Origin: Bacillota bacterium | Lineage (GTDB): Bacteria > Bacillota > Clostridia > Oscillospirales > Ruminococcaceae | Direction: 5' to 3' | Assembly (NCBI GenBank): GCA_023396225.1 | Contig: JAEWWT010000024.1 | Coordinates: 186,001-250,000 of the forward strand | DNA: 64,000 nucleotides | Notes under the pieces: generated by a model | The model's database searches: none | What the model was told of the DNA's origin: nothing | The model's input: only the letters and a program-made list of their open reading frames with translations | Program-made: the position numbers and the translations under genes | Shown here: piece by piece, positions 41,782-53,296 of the stretch | Layout of the letters: each line of letters opens with the position of its first letter | How positions within the stretch are numbered: position 1 is the first letter of the stretch

Positions 41782-42240
41782 ATGTTAGGAATCAAGGATT
41801 TGAATATTGAGGATATCAAGGTTCTTGCAGATGTAATTAAAGAAAAAAATCTTGACAGCATTTCAATAAGCAACGAAGATATATCTGTAACAATAAAGGC
41901 TAAGAAGGAAGCAAATTTTGTTTCTTCAATGCCTGCGGGAATTTCTGTTACAGCACAGTCAGCTCCTGTTGTCCAGAGTGTAACACAGGAAAAGAAGGAA
42001 CTGAGCGGAAATGTTGTTAAGTCACCAATTGTGGGAACTTATTATGCAAGCCCTGCACCTGATAAGGCTCCTTTTGTTACAATCGGACAGAAGGTAAATA
42101 AGGGTGATGTTATAATGATAATCGAGTCAATGAAACTCATGAATGAAATTCAGAGTGAATTTGACGGTGTTGTTGAAGAAATTCTTGTAACGAATGGACA
42201 GGCAGTTGAATTTGATCAGCCTATTATTGTAATTAAGTAA
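41782..42240 (+). CDS. accB: Acetyl-CoA carboxylase biotin carboxyl carrier protein
   Basis: 152 residues. An N-terminal helical part, a Pro/Ala linker and a biotinyl domain ending in VEFDQPI; the biotin Lys is in IIESMKLMNE (~117). It carries CO2 between AccC and AccDA. AGGAGGAG site before ATG 41782. Confidence 0.95.
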   Translation: MLGIKDLNIEDIKVLADVIKEKNLDSISISNEDISVTIKAKKEANFVSSMPAGISVTAQSAPVVQSVTQEKKELSGNVVKSPIVGTYYASPAPDKAPFVTIGQKVNKGDVIMIIESMKLMNEIQSEFDGVVEEILVTNGQAVEFDQPIIVIK

Positions 42241-42251
42241 GGAGGACACAC

Positions 42252-42680
42252 ATGGCACTTCTTAATAAAGAACAGATAATGGAAATAATTCCTCACAGAG
42301 ATCCTTTTCTTCTTATTGATGAAATAGAGGAAATGGAAGTTGGTAAAAGAGTTGTTGCATATAAATACATGAAGGAAGACGAGTTCTGGTTTAAGGGACA
42401 TTTTCCTGAATATCCAGTTGTACCAGGTGTTCTTATGCTGGAAATGTGTGCTCAGGCTGGTGCTTGTGCAATGCTTGCTATGCCTGAAAACAAGGGCAAG
42501 ATTGGTCTTTTCGGCAGTGTAAAGGAAGCTAAGTTCCGCAGACAGGTTGTTCCTGGTGACAAGCTCAGGATTGAAGTTGAAATCATCAAGACAAAAGGGC
42601 CTGTTGGCGTTGGAAAAGCCATTGCAACAGTAGACGGCGAAAAGGCTGTTTCAGCTGAAATAACCTTTGCAATCAAGTAG
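42252..42680 (+). CDS. fabZ: 3-hydroxyacyl-ACP dehydratase FabZ
   Basis: 142 residues of hot-dog fold; catalytic His in IPHRDPFLL and Glu in PGVLMLEMCAQ. It dehydrates 3-hydroxyacyl-ACP. It starts 11 bases after accB (AAGGAGG over the accB stop). Confidence 0.95.
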   Translation: MALLNKEQIMEIIPHRDPFLLIDEIEEMEVGKRVVAYKYMKEDEFWFKGHFPEYPVVPGVLMLEMCAQAGACAMLAMPENKGKIGLFGSVKEAKFRRQVVPGDKLRIEVEIIKTKGPVGVGKAIATVDGEKAVSAEITFAIK

Positions 42681-42696
42681 AATTGGGGAACACAAG

Positions 42697-44037
<1,341 letters not shown>

Positions 44038-44055
44038 TTTTTTGGAGGTGATTTA

Positions 44056-44757
44056 ATGGCTAATAAATGTCCTTTGTGCCAGGGAAAAGTTGAACAAGGA
44101 TATTGCGTAAGCTGTGGATACAGAGTGCCTGATGAATCAGATATTGAAAATCTAACTTCAAAATACAGCCTTAATCCTGAAGAGGAGCAGCCATCCTTTA
44201 AGTCGTTCAGAGATGCGAGTGTGAGAATTGCCCCTAATATAAAGGTTGCAAGTGATACAAGGCCACAGCCATATACTCCGCCACAGACTCCTCACGGTAA
44301 TTTTGGTCAGGCAGCAAATAATACAGCTTCTCAATGGAATAATACACATCCTCAGCAAAACAATAATACTGGCTGGCAGAATGGTACGGGAACTCAGAAT
44401 GGAAATAATGCATCTCAAGGTGTGCCGTACAGTGATGCAGGTTCTCGTCAGAACACTGGATGGCAAAGCGGCACAGGTATGCAAAATCAGACAAACCAGA
44501 ATACTGCAAGCGGAAATAATGTTCCTTTTGAGCCATATCAACCAAATGTTTATAATAACGGATCATATTCGTCAGGTGAAAAAGGCTTTATTGCTCAAAG
44601 ATGGTGGATGATACTTGTTGCAGTGCTGGTACCGATTGTAGGATTTATTTTTGCAGCAACGCTAAGAGCAAATCCTGATCCTGAGGCAAAAAAGCTGCAG
44701 AAAATATTAATAATTATCTCTATTATTCGTATTTTTTTATTTCCGTATTTTAGCTGA
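44056..44757 (+). CDS. Zinc-ribbon membrane protein with N/Q/G-rich linker, inserted in the acc operon
   Basis: 233 residues. An N-terminal zinc ribbon (CPLC...CVSCGYR), a low-complexity Asn/Gln/Gly/Thr-rich middle (about 75-165) with two related blocks (NNTGWQNGTGTQNGN and QNTGWQSGTGMQNQT), then one or two membrane helices near the C-terminus (about 185-230). No family recognised. Strong GGAGGTGA before ATG 44056. It lies between accC and accD, where no extra gene is normally needed, and may localise carboxylase or link it to the membrane; that is speculation. Confidence 0.65.
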   Translation: MANKCPLCQGKVEQGYCVSCGYRVPDESDIENLTSKYSLNPEEEQPSFKSFRDASVRIAPNIKVASDTRPQPYTPPQTPHGNFGQAANNTASQWNNTHPQQNNNTGWQNGTGTQNGNNASQGVPYSDAGSRQNTGWQSGTGMQNQTNQNTASGNNVPFEPYQPNVYNNGSYSSGEKGFIAQRWWMILVAVLVPIVGFIFAATLRANPDPEAKKLQKILIIISIIRIFLFPYFS

Positions 44758-44790
44758 CAGGGATGTTTATATAGATAAGGAGCAGGGAAA

Positions 44791-45666
44791 TTGTTAGAAG
44801 ATTTATTTAATGTAGTTAAAACTCGTTTTAACGGTAATGCTCAGGACGAACAGAAGCAGGAACCTAAAAAACAGGTCGAAATTCCTGATAATCTATTGTT
44901 TAAATGTCCTCGTTGCATGAATACAATTATGATGGATGAATTTGAGAAGAATCTCAAGGTTTGTCCGTATTGCAATTATCATGCAAAAATCTCTGCAAGT
45001 CAGCGTATTTCTCTTATTGCTGATAAGGACAGTTTTATTGAATTTGATAAAAATATGCAGAGCAAGAATCCTATTGATTTTCCCGGCTATGATATAAAGC
45101 AGGGTGAGCTGCGTGAAAGCACAGGATTAAATGATGCAATAGTAACAGGTGAATGCACGATAAGAAGAGTAAACTGTGTACTTGCTGTAATGGATGCAAG
45201 ATACATGATGGCTTCGATGGGAAGTGTTGTCGGGGAAAAGCTGACAAGAGCATTTGAAAATGCAACAGAGAAAAAATTGCCTATCATTGTTTTTGCTGCT
45301 TCAGGCGGAGCCAGAATGCAGGAGGGTATTGTTTCCCTTATGCAGATGGCAAAAACAAGCGGTGCTGCAGCAAGGCATTCTGATGCTGGTCTTTTGTATA
45401 TAACCGTTATGACAGACCCTACAACAGGCGGAGTAACTGCGTCATTTGCTTCATTGGGTGATATCATTATTGCAGAGCCTAAGGTACTTATCGGATTTGC
45501 TGGAAGAAGAGTTATCGAGGGTACTATAAAGCAAAGACTCCCTGAAGACTTCCAGTCTGCGGAATTTATGCTTGAAAACGGTTTTGTGGATATGATAGTA
45601 GAGAGAAAGGTTATGCGAAGAACGCTTGCTCATCTGCTTAAACTGCACGAAAAGGATGTGAAGTAA
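44791..45666 (+). CDS. accD: Acetyl-CoA carboxylase carboxyltransferase subunit beta
   Basis: 291 residues from TTG 44791 (GGAGCAGGG site). Zinc ribbon CPRC...CPYC at ~35-60, then the crotonase-type carboxyltransferase fold (AASGGARMQEG, DPTTGGVTASFA). Works with AccA to transfer the carboxyl group to acetyl-CoA. Confidence 0.94.
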   Translation: MLEDLFNVVKTRFNGNAQDEQKQEPKKQVEIPDNLLFKCPRCMNTIMMDEFEKNLKVCPYCNYHAKISASQRISLIADKDSFIEFDKNMQSKNPIDFPGYDIKQGELRESTGLNDAIVTGECTIRRVNCVLAVMDARYMMASMGSVVGEKLTRAFENATEKKLPIIVFAASGGARMQEGIVSLMQMAKTSGAAARHSDAGLLYITVMTDPTTGGVTASFASLGDIIIAEPKVLIGFAGRRVIEGTIKQRLPEDFQSAEFMLENGFVDMIVERKVMRRTLAHLLKLHEKDVK

Positions 45667-45667
45667 A

Positions 45668-46480
45668 ATGGAGAAGGTTAATAATCTCACTCCTTGGGAA
45701 CGTGTCGAAATAATAAGAAATAAAAACAGACCTACTGTAAGAGACTATATACCTATGATATTTGACGAGTTTTTTGAATGTCATGGGGATAGACTTTACG
45801 GAGATGACGGCGCAATCATTGGCGGAATAGGTCGTCTTAATGGCATGCCTGTTACTATAATTGCTGAAGTAAAGGGAAGAAATATTAACGAAAATAAGGA
45901 TTCTAACTTTGCAATGCCTCATCCGGAAGGCTACAGAAAAGCATTAAGACTTGCAAAACAGGCTGAAAAATTTCAAAGACCTGTAATCTGCTTTATTGAT
46001 ACTCCCGGTGCATTCTGCGGAGTTGAAGCTGAAAAGAGAGGTCAGGGTGAAGCTATTGCCCGTAATCTTTATGAGTTTATGAAACTTAAAACTCCTGTTG
46101 TATCTGTTGTACTCGGTGAAGGCGGAAGCGGAGGAGCTTTGGCTCTCGGTGTCTGTGATGAACTGGGAGTGCTTGAAAATTCGCTTTATTGTGTATGCTC
46201 TCCAAGAGCTTTTGCAAGTATTCTCTGGAAAGACGCAGCAAGAGAAAAGGAAGCAGCCTCAATCATGAAGATTACTGCTGAGGATATGGTTGAACTTGGA
46301 GTAGCTGAAAAGATTATTGAGGAGCCAATTGGCGGCGCTCATAATGATCATAGTCATACTGCTGAAAATATTTGCGAATTTTTGTATAAAACGCTAGAGA
46401 AAAAAATGAGTTTAGATATTGACGTTTTGCTTAATGAACGATATACTAAGTTTAGAAAAATCGGAGAGTTCGTTGAATAA
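45668..46480 (+). CDS. accA: Acetyl-CoA carboxylase carboxyltransferase subunit alpha
   Basis: 270 residues. DTPGAFCGVEAEKRGQGE and GEGGSGGALALG are typical AccA. It starts one base after the accD stop, so translation is coupled. Confidence 0.95.
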   Translation: MEKVNNLTPWERVEIIRNKNRPTVRDYIPMIFDEFFECHGDRLYGDDGAIIGGIGRLNGMPVTIIAEVKGRNINENKDSNFAMPHPEGYRKALRLAKQAEKFQRPVICFIDTPGAFCGVEAEKRGQGEAIARNLYEFMKLKTPVVSVVLGEGGSGGALALGVCDELGVLENSLYCVCSPRAFASILWKDAAREKEAASIMKITAEDMVELGVAEKIIEEPIGGAHNDHSHTAENICEFLYKTLEKKMSLDIDVLLNERYTKFRKIGEFVE

Positions 46481-46551
46481 CTTTCAGATTTTGATGTTAT
46501 GCTATAAGGACGGATGTCTTTATATAAAAAAGATAGAACGGAGGAAACAAA

Positions 46552-46779
46552 ATGGTATTTGATAAAGTAAAAGACATTATCGTTGAGCAGCTTGATGTTG
46601 ATGCTGATAAGGTAGCTCTCGGTTCAAATATTCAGGATGATCTCGGTGCAGATTCTCTTGATATTGTTGACCTTGTAATGAGTATTGAAGAAGAATTTGA
46701 TATTGAAGTTCCAGATGATGCTGTAGAAGGCATGAAAACAGTCGGCGATATTGTAAAGTTCATTGAAGATAAGCAGTAA
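46552..46779 (+). CDS. acpP: Acyl carrier protein
   Basis: 75 residues, acidic, with the phosphopantetheine Ser35 in GADSLDIVD. It is last in the operon, 71 bases after accA, behind a strong GGAGGAAA site that suits its high demand. In related clusters it normally follows fabH. Confidence 0.95.
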   Translation: MVFDKVKDIIVEQLDVDADKVALGSNIQDDLGADSLDIVDLVMSIEEEFDIEVPDDAVEGMKTVGDIVKFIEDKQ

Positions 46780-46808
46780 TCGCTTATATTTATGTTCTTA
46801 AAATAAAT

Positions 46809-46840
46809 GCGTACGTCATTTTTTGTGGCGTACGCTTTTT
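46809..46840. terminator. Terminator after acpP
   Basis: GCGTACGTCA / TGGCGTACGC hairpin with a T-tract, closing the fab/acc operon and possibly also sbcC from the other side. Confidence 0.9.
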
Positions 46841-46866
46841 GTTTACACTTTAATTGGAGATTAGTT

Positions 46867-49800
46867 CTATAATGATAATCTGCTTCCAGTGCTGTCTTTT
46901 TCTACTTCTATACAGCTTGGGATAATCTCTTTTATTTCCCTGACATGAGAAATAATTCCGATAGTACCTCTGCTGTTTTTAATTCCATATAGTATTGAAA
47001 TGGCTTCTCTTAGAGATCTTGGGTCAAGAGAGCCAAACCCCTCGTCAATAAACATTGAGTCAATAGAAATTCCGCCTGAACGCTGTTGAACGGTTGATGA
47101 CAAGCCCATTGACAAGGCAAGTGAAATGAGAAATTTTTCTCCGCCTGAAAGATTTTTTACACTATATCTTACAGCCTGAGAAGATAGTGCTGATTCAACC
47201 TCAAGTTCAAGTCCCTGTTTACTGCGCTGATCACCATCAGGCTTTCTGTATAATCTGAACTGCCCGCCATGGACATCGGTAAGAAGATGATTTGCCTGTG
47301 CAGTAACAAGAGACAGCATAACCCCAAGAACATACCTAGTGAAAGACATACCCTTGTCACCACGCATCATTAAAGCAAGGCTAAGGTGGCGGTCATTTTT
47401 CTCCTTGTCAGAAATATATTCAGAATAATTCTTCTTGTAAGATTTTATAACTTTATCAAGGCGTTTAACCGAATCATCAAGAACAGCCCAGCTTTTTAAA
47501 AGCTCCTGCTTTTCTAAATCACATGCTGTAACTTTTTCTTTAAGTGACTGTATATCCGGCACTTGTTTGCCTTCAAGCTGTGTCATCAGCTCAGATTGAG
47601 TGTTTGAAAGCTGTGTATATTTTTCATTGTACTGCGAGCATTCAGTAGAATATTCATTGAATTTTTCCTCTGAAAGCAATGCAGACAAGAAATCATTAAC
47701 GTCTGAAAAACTGCTTTCTGTAAGCTTAGTATTAAACGCTTCAGATAACTGCATATATTTACTTTCAGCTTGTACAAGTTCTGATTGAGCCTGTTTTGCT
47801 GTTGCCTCTGCAGCAGAAAGCTGAATTGCGTTATTATCTTTTCTTAACTTAAATTGACTCACTGCTTCATCATATTTTACAGTGGAATCCCTAATATTTT
47901 TGATTTTTAATCTGAGAGCATTAAGGTCAGGAATATTTCTGTCAAGCTTTTTATTAATCAAATCAAGCTTTGCCGATGAAGAAAGTGCTTTTTCATTTGC
48001 TTCATCATAATCCTTTTTAAGCTCATTTATCTTGTCATTAATTTGGCTTAACTTATCCTCCTGTCCAGAAATGTTAACATTAAGCTTTTTGAGTTCTTCT
48101 AACTTTTTATTGCATAGAGAAATGGTGTCCTTGACAGCAAAATATTCTTCTTGTGAAAATGAAACACTGTCAGCATTTTTCTGTTCATCTTCTATCATTG
48201 ATTTGCCGTTACGGATACGCTCTTTCAGTGATTGATTCTTTGAAACTAATTCAAGATGATCCTTCTGCAGAGTGGAAAGTTCTGAGCGTAGTTTATTGAT
48301 ATCTTGCTCTGATGTGGTTGCAGTTTCATGGGCAGGTGAGGGATGATGAATACTTCCGCATACAGGGCATGGAGTACCCTCTGCCAACTCTTTGGCAAGA
48401 GAAGATGACACGCCTTTTATGTATGCTGAAAGAGTATTACTATATTTGTTTTCTGCTTTGCCTATTTTTGCTTGTGAATTAAGAATAAGTTTTTCAGCCT
48501 GTTCCTGTTCTGATTCAAGCTTTTTAAGCAGAGTTTTATAAGTTTCAATTTTATCAAGTGAAGTCTTGCCTCTGTCAAGTTCATCAAGTCTTGTTTTTAA
48601 CTTGATTGGTTTGTCAGAATACTCTTCTTCAATCTCATTCTTACTTCTTTTCAGATCAGCAATTAAAGCAGTATTATTAGCAAGGCTGTTTGTCAACTCA
48701 TCAAGCTTTGATTTTATATTGTCAAGTTCCTTTTTCCTTTGATTATAGTCAAGACGTGCAGGCTCTGCTTGCTCATAAAACTCTGAAAGCATATCAAGAC
48801 GCACAAGCTCTGCTTTATTAAAATCATTAATCTTAGAATTTTCATTAAGTTGTTTTTCTTCTTCAATAAGGGACTCTCTGCTTTTTTTTAGTTGATCGGT
48901 TTCCTGTAATAGCAAAGCTGCATTCTTTTTTCTTTCACTGTAATTTTGAAAAGCAGAGTTATACTCGTTATAAATCGGAGAAAGTTTCCCCGCTTTTTCG
49001 GAACGTACAATAAGTTCTTTCAGCTTGTCTATATCAGATTTTTGTTCATTAAGTTCCTTGACCGACTTTTTTGTATTATCCAATCTGATGAATTTTTCTG
49101 CAAGTAACTGTTGTTCTGCAAGGCTTTCATTCAGCGCTTCAGCACGCTTTTTTAAATCATCAAGAAGGGAGCTATTATCATTCAGTTCTGCCTTTTTATC
49201 TGAAAGTTTTTGTACAAGTTCATCTTCATTAGTCACAGTTTCGCCCTTAAGAACAGCATCAAGAACAGCCTTTTTTTCAGAAAGTGTTTTTCTTTCTGAA
49301 TCTGCCAAAGAATAAAGCTGATTTGACAAACGTGTATACTTATCCGCATTGAAAAGCGTGGAAAGGATTTTTTCCTTTTCAGCGCTGTCGCTGGTGAGCA
49401 GCTTTTCAAATGATCCCTGAGGCAGAATAATTACCTGCCTGAACTGTTCGGAAGTAAGTCCAAGAAGTTCTTCTGCTTTCTGCTTTACAGAGAGCTGTTT
49501 TGGATTTTCAAAGAAAGGTACCCATGTATTATTTTCATCAAGATAAAAACAATCCTGTTTTTGCTCTTGTTTTTTACTGCGGGGAGCAATTTTTATTGAA
49601 CGAGTAAACTTGTACATTTTATCTTTGAGAGAAAAAACGAACTCTGTTTCAGTAAGAATATTTTCAGCCTGTTTGTCTGCACAACGGAAATTTGCACGTT
49701 CACCCCCACTACTTTCACCATAGAGAGAGTATGTAATTGCATCAAGTACAGCACTTTTTCCTGCACCTGTTTCACCGTGAATAAGAAAAAGCCTGTCAAG

Positions 49801-49872
49801 TTTTGTGAAGTCGACAACAGCAGGATGTACATATGATTCAAATGCCTGAAATTTCAGTGAAACAGGTATCAT
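46867..49872 (-). CDS. sbcC: SbcC, ATPase subunit of the SbcCD nuclease
   Basis: 1001 residues. Walker A GETGAGKSAV near 35, two long coiled coils around the zinc hook CPVC (~495), then the ABC signature LSGGEKFLISLAL and Walker B SMFIDEGFGSLD. A structural-maintenance-like ATPase that opens and cuts DNA hairpins and ends with SbcD. Its ATG overlaps the sbcD stop (ATGA). Confidence 0.95.
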   Translation of the reverse strand: MIPVSLKFQAFESYVHPAVVDFTKLDRLFLIHGETGAGKSAVLDAITYSLYGESSGGERANFRCADKQAENILTETEFVFSLKDKMYKFTRSIKIAPRSKKQEQKQDCFYLDENNTWVPFFENPKQLSVKQKAEELLGLTSEQFRQVIILPQGSFEKLLTSDSAEKEKILSTLFNADKYTRLSNQLYSLADSERKTLSEKKAVLDAVLKGETVTNEDELVQKLSDKKAELNDNSSLLDDLKKRAEALNESLAEQQLLAEKFIRLDNTKKSVKELNEQKSDIDKLKELIVRSEKAGKLSPIYNEYNSAFQNYSERKKNAALLLQETDQLKKSRESLIEEEKQLNENSKINDFNKAELVRLDMLSEFYEQAEPARLDYNQRKKELDNIKSKLDELTNSLANNTALIADLKRSKNEIEEEYSDKPIKLKTRLDELDRGKTSLDKIETYKTLLKKLESEQEQAEKLILNSQAKIGKAENKYSNTLSAYIKGVSSSLAKELAEGTPCPVCGSIHHPSPAHETATTSEQDINKLRSELSTLQKDHLELVSKNQSLKERIRNGKSMIEDEQKNADSVSFSQEEYFAVKDTISLCNKKLEELKKLNVNISGQEDKLSQINDKINELKKDYDEANEKALSSSAKLDLINKKLDRNIPDLNALRLKIKNIRDSTVKYDEAVSQFKLRKDNNAIQLSAAEATAKQAQSELVQAESKYMQLSEAFNTKLTESSFSDVNDFLSALLSEEKFNEYSTECSQYNEKYTQLSNTQSELMTQLEGKQVPDIQSLKEKVTACDLEKQELLKSWAVLDDSVKRLDKVIKSYKKNYSEYISDKEKNDRHLSLALMMRGDKGMSFTRYVLGVMLSLVTAQANHLLTDVHGGQFRLYRKPDGDQRSKQGLELEVESALSSQAVRYSVKNLSGGEKFLISLALSMGLSSTVQQRSGGISIDSMFIDEGFGSLDPRSLREAISILYGIKNSRGTIGIISHVREIKEIIPSCIEVEKDSTGSRLSL

Positions 49873-50999
49873 TGTTCATCCTCCCTTTCACATTCCTTAA
49901 ATGCCTGTGCAAGCCATTCGACTTCATCGTTGTCTGGCTCTGTGCCACGCATATGTTCAATATATTTCTTTGCAAGAGAAATTACATCAAGCTCACAGAT
50001 TTCTTTCGCAGAATAAGTTTCATCTGTATCTTCGTGGTATGACGCACCCTGAAAAATCAGAGTATTAGGATAAAGCTCAGTAATCTGTGAATAAGTGCTT
50101 TCGCCTTTGAAACGGTCCGTCATGACTATTTTCATAAAATCATTCCGATTAGTGTCATTCTTGCTGTTTTCAATAATGTTTTCATATGTGTCTTCAATAA
50201 TCCTTAACCTGATTAAGTCAGGCACAGGAATTTCAGAAACTTCTTTTGTATCTGTATCAAAAACAGAAAACGTCTTTGTATGACTTACTTCACTGAAAGA
50301 GTATCTTAAAGGTGTTCCTGAATATCGCACAGAAGAGTTGCTGTTTTTTATAGTCTGTGGTTTATGAAGATGGCCGAGAGCAACGTAATCAAAGTCAGAA
50401 AAAGCAGACACAGGAACAATATCAGAGCCGCCGACAGAGGCGGCAGCTCTTGCTGAATTATCACTTTCGCTGACTTCTGCTCCGTTTACAAAGCAATGTG
50501 CAACGGCAATATTAGTTCTGGTTCTGTCCATGTTTTCCCTTATGCTGTCAAGTATGGATGTCATTGGATTGTTTTCGGAGCAGTCATATAGAATTCTTGC
50601 TTCTGACGGATTGAAGTAAGGGATAAGGTAAAAGTCACAGCATCCGATTGAAACGGGGGTTATTTCAGGAGTAAGCTTTCCTGAGATATAAAGTCCGCTT
50701 GATGCAAGAAGTTCTGCACACGATGAAAGTCTTGCAGCACCGTCATGATTGCCTGCACATACAAGAACAGGTACCTTAGCTTCTTTGCAGAGAACTGTTA
50801 CAATTCTGTCCCAAACAGCAATAGCTTCTCCTGACGACATAGCACTGTCAAATATATCTCCGGCAATGATAACACAGTCAATTTTATTTTCGGAAACTGC
50901 ATTGCACAGAATACCAGCAAGCGCCTGCTGATATTCAAGCAGGCGCTCAGAACAAAGACTTATTCCAAGGTGCAGATCAGATGTGTGAAGTATTTTCAT
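49869..50999 (-). CDS. sbcD: SbcD, nuclease subunit of SbcCD
   Basis: 376 residues from ATG 50999 (GAAAGGA site; the frame extends to 51026). Calcineurin-like phosphoesterase motifs HTSDLHLG, AGDIFD, GNHD and LGHLHKPQ bind two metals. It overlaps sbcC by four bases. Confidence 0.94.
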   Translation of the reverse strand: MKILHTSDLHLGISLCSERLLEYQQALAGILCNAVSENKIDCVIIAGDIFDSAMSSGEAIAVWDRIVTVLCKEAKVPVLVCAGNHDGAARLSSCAELLASSGLYISGKLTPEITPVSIGCCDFYLIPYFNPSEARILYDCSENNPMTSILDSIRENMDRTRTNIAVAHCFVNGAEVSESDNSARAAASVGGSDIVPVSAFSDFDYVALGHLHKPQTIKNSNSSVRYSGTPLRYSFSEVSHTKTFSVFDTDTKEVSEIPVPDLIRLRIIEDTYENIIENSKNDTNRNDFMKIVMTDRFKGESTYSQITELYPNTLIFQGASYHEDTDETYSAKEICELDVISLAKKYIEHMRGTEPDNDEVEWLAQAFKECEREDEQ

Positions 51000-51035
51000 T
51001 ATTAATCCTTTCGTCGGAAGTAACATCGGTGGCTG

Positions 51036-52253
51036 TTACAGCGACATACTTGCAATTTTCCATTCACCATTTATTTTTATTAGACAAAGTGTGTATTCAA
51101 CGTCATAATCATTGGTCATATATCCGATATCAACATGATAGCCAAAGGATATATCAATTACAACATGGTTGCTGTCATAAACAATAGGATCAGAGAATTT
51201 AAGGTTATCGTATGTAATAGTATGCTGACGATAGTATTCATTCCAGTAGCTATGGACTTTTCTGTAATAGTCCGATTCCTGTACAAGATAAGGTGAAACG
51301 CTGTCGAAATCCGTATCCTTTGTGATAAACTTTGCATGAGTTACAGAGAAGTTTTCCGCATATTTCTTAAGTTCTTCAAGTTCTGCATTATCAATTGACG
51401 AATAAGCATAGTAAGAACCGCCTTTTTCTTCAATCCGCATTTCGTTGCCATTTGCATCTTTGACCGTAACTTGAGGCACATTGAGAAAAATAATGCCTGT
51501 ATCATAAACTTCAAATTCAGGACGCAGGGAGGTGTCATCAAGTCCGTCATAAAACTTGACACTGTAATCTTCGGAGCTTCGGCATTTACTTGTAAGTGCA
51601 GTTCCGTTTACATAGATAACAGCACCCTTAGGTATATAAATCTTTGCACTGTTGTATTTCGGGAATAGTTCATCTGCTGTCTGGATTGTTTCGGCTTTCC
51701 AACCCTCGTGTCCATAATCATTTTTCTTACCGTCAGGGGAAAGTGTAAATTCAGATATTTTTACATTTTTGTTTATGCATACATTATATGTAGTTACATT
51801 ATTTGATGTGGAAGCCTTTAACGCAACTGCCTGAGAAACGTCCTCAGTATAATTCTCTATAAAGAATTTTAAATACTCATTTTCTGTATTAAAATCATCA
51901 TATTGTACTCCAAGTATATTTAAAATGGCTGGAATATCATTGTTTTTGTATTGATTCATATATTCATCAACAGCATATTTTTGATTTGTGGTTTCATATG
52001 ATTCAAGAAAATCCCATAGCTTTGTCCATGCAAAACAGGAACATATCAGGCTAAGCCCGCAGAAAATGACCATACAAAGAGCAAATATCCTGGGCTTCTT
52101 CTTTTTTGCAGGTACAGCCTTTTCTTCTTCAACAGTTTCAGCCTCTTGCTTAATTGGCTTGTAGTGCTGGTATCGTGAATCATTTACATATATTAACTCA
52201 TGCCGTCTTTCAGCAACACTTTCTTTGTAATGCTCACCATGATATTCACTCAT
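51036..52253 (-). CDS. Membrane-anchored extracytoplasmic protein
   Basis: 405 residues. A cytoplasmic basic N-terminus (about 1-55, with AKKKK), a single membrane helix (about 56-78) and a large exported domain. The last ~100 residues (YWNEYYRQHTITYDN...INGEWKIASMSL) look like an NTF2/SnoaL-type fold. No catalytic motif seen. It overlaps the phosphodiester glycosidase stop by one base, so it belongs to the envelope operon and may assist polysaccharide handling. Confidence 0.6.
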   Translation of the reverse strand: MSEYHGEHYKESVAERRHELIYVNDSRYQHYKPIKQEAETVEEEKAVPAKKKKPRIFALCMVIFCGLSLICSCFAWTKLWDFLESYETTNQKYAVDEYMNQYKNNDIPAILNILGVQYDDFNTENEYLKFFIENYTEDVSQAVALKASTSNNVTTYNVCINKNVKISEFTLSPDGKKNDYGHEGWKAETIQTADELFPKYNSAKIYIPKGAVIYVNGTALTSKCRSSEDYSVKFYDGLDDTSLRPEFEVYDTGIIFLNVPQVTVKDANGNEMRIEEKGGSYYAYSSIDNAELEELKKYAENFSVTHAKFITKDTDFDSVSPYLVQESDYYRKVHSYWNEYYRQHTITYDNLKFSDPIVYDSNHVVIDISFGYHVDIGYMTNDYDVEYTLCLIKINGEWKIASMSL

Positions 52254-53296
52254 CAGCTTGTTACCCCTTCATTTTCTTTGGTGACAACAAATCCAGTTGG
52301 AAGTTTTCTCGGCCCGTAAACACTTGCACAGACGTTAATAACCTCACCGTTATAATACATAACTGAGGAAGAACCTCCGTCAAGGTTTGCGGCATTAACA
52401 GCCCCATATTCCTCAAGAATATCAATACAATCGGCAAAGGTAGCTCCAAGACTTGTTGCCTGTCTGCCGTCTATAACAAGAAGGAGAACTGTTCCGTCAG
52501 CTGTCTGACCAATACATGTACGTGGATTAACCCCTCCGCCTGTGCCTATAGTCTCACTTCTATTACCGTTTACAATAAATACAGGACCGAATGAACATGC
52601 GTCACGAATATTTTTCTCCATAGCCTGATCAGCAGTCATCTGACCGACAATAAGCTTGTTATCTGTATCAAAACCAACAACAACTGAAGATCCTCCGTCA
52701 TAAAGGAGTTCACCATCCTTTATAACTATGCCAAGAGGCTGACCACCATTGCCAACACCGTTTTCATCAGCAAATCCGCCGCCGTTAATTCCTGCAACTG
52801 CATCTTCCTTTTCAACCATTTGTGATATCTGTATACCAGAGGAGTTTGAACCAAGTGTATCAGGTGTACTAAGCTTCACCCTTGATGGGTCACGAACAAT
52901 CATAAGTTTCCCTTTGAATGTCGTGCCTGAAACGTCAATAACTTCAAGAGGTTCTTGTTTTGATTCTGCCTGTTCCTGAGGAGTAGGAATTTTAATGAGG
53001 TTTTCGTCAGTGACTTCAAGGGTTTCAACCGCCTTGTTAGAATCGAGTATTTTCGTTATTTCGTCGTCAGAGAAGTATATTTTAGGAATAAATTTCAAAG
53101 CACTTGTTTCTGTTACAGTAACAACAAATAAATCTCTTGCACTTTGAGATGGGCCTTTGCAGACAATTGTTATACATCCCATCAAAAAGACAAGCAGACA
53201 TAAAATTATTACTCCGAGAGTTATGAAAAACCGTGCAGTTATCTTGCCAACGGTTTTTCCTATGCTGGATGGTTTTGATACAGCTACACCTGTCAT
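52253..53296 (-). CDS. Phosphodiester glycosidase-family (NAGPA-like) exported protein
   Basis: 347 residues. One N-terminal signal-anchor helix (about 17-42), then a NAGPA/exopolysaccharide-type domain with AGINGGGFADENG, NPRTCIGQT, LLLVIDGRQ and NAANLDGGSSSVMYYNG. Family knowledge: such domains cleave GlcNAc phosphodiesters or act in exopolysaccharide metabolism. It overlaps the glycosyltransferase gene by four bases. Confidence 0.82.
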   Translation of the reverse strand: MTGVAVSKPSSIGKTVGKITARFFITLGVIILCLLVFLMGCITIVCKGPSQSARDLFVVTVTETSALKFIPKIYFSDDEITKILDSNKAVETLEVTDENLIKIPTPQEQAESKQEPLEVIDVSGTTFKGKLMIVRDPSRVKLSTPDTLGSNSSGIQISQMVEKEDAVAGINGGGFADENGVGNGGQPLGIVIKDGELLYDGGSSVVVGFDTDNKLIVGQMTADQAMEKNIRDACSFGPVFIVNGNRSETIGTGGGVNPRTCIGQTADGTVLLLVIDGRQATSLGATFADCIDILEEYGAVNAANLDGGSSSVMYYNGEVINVCASVYGPRKLPTGFVVTKENEGVTS

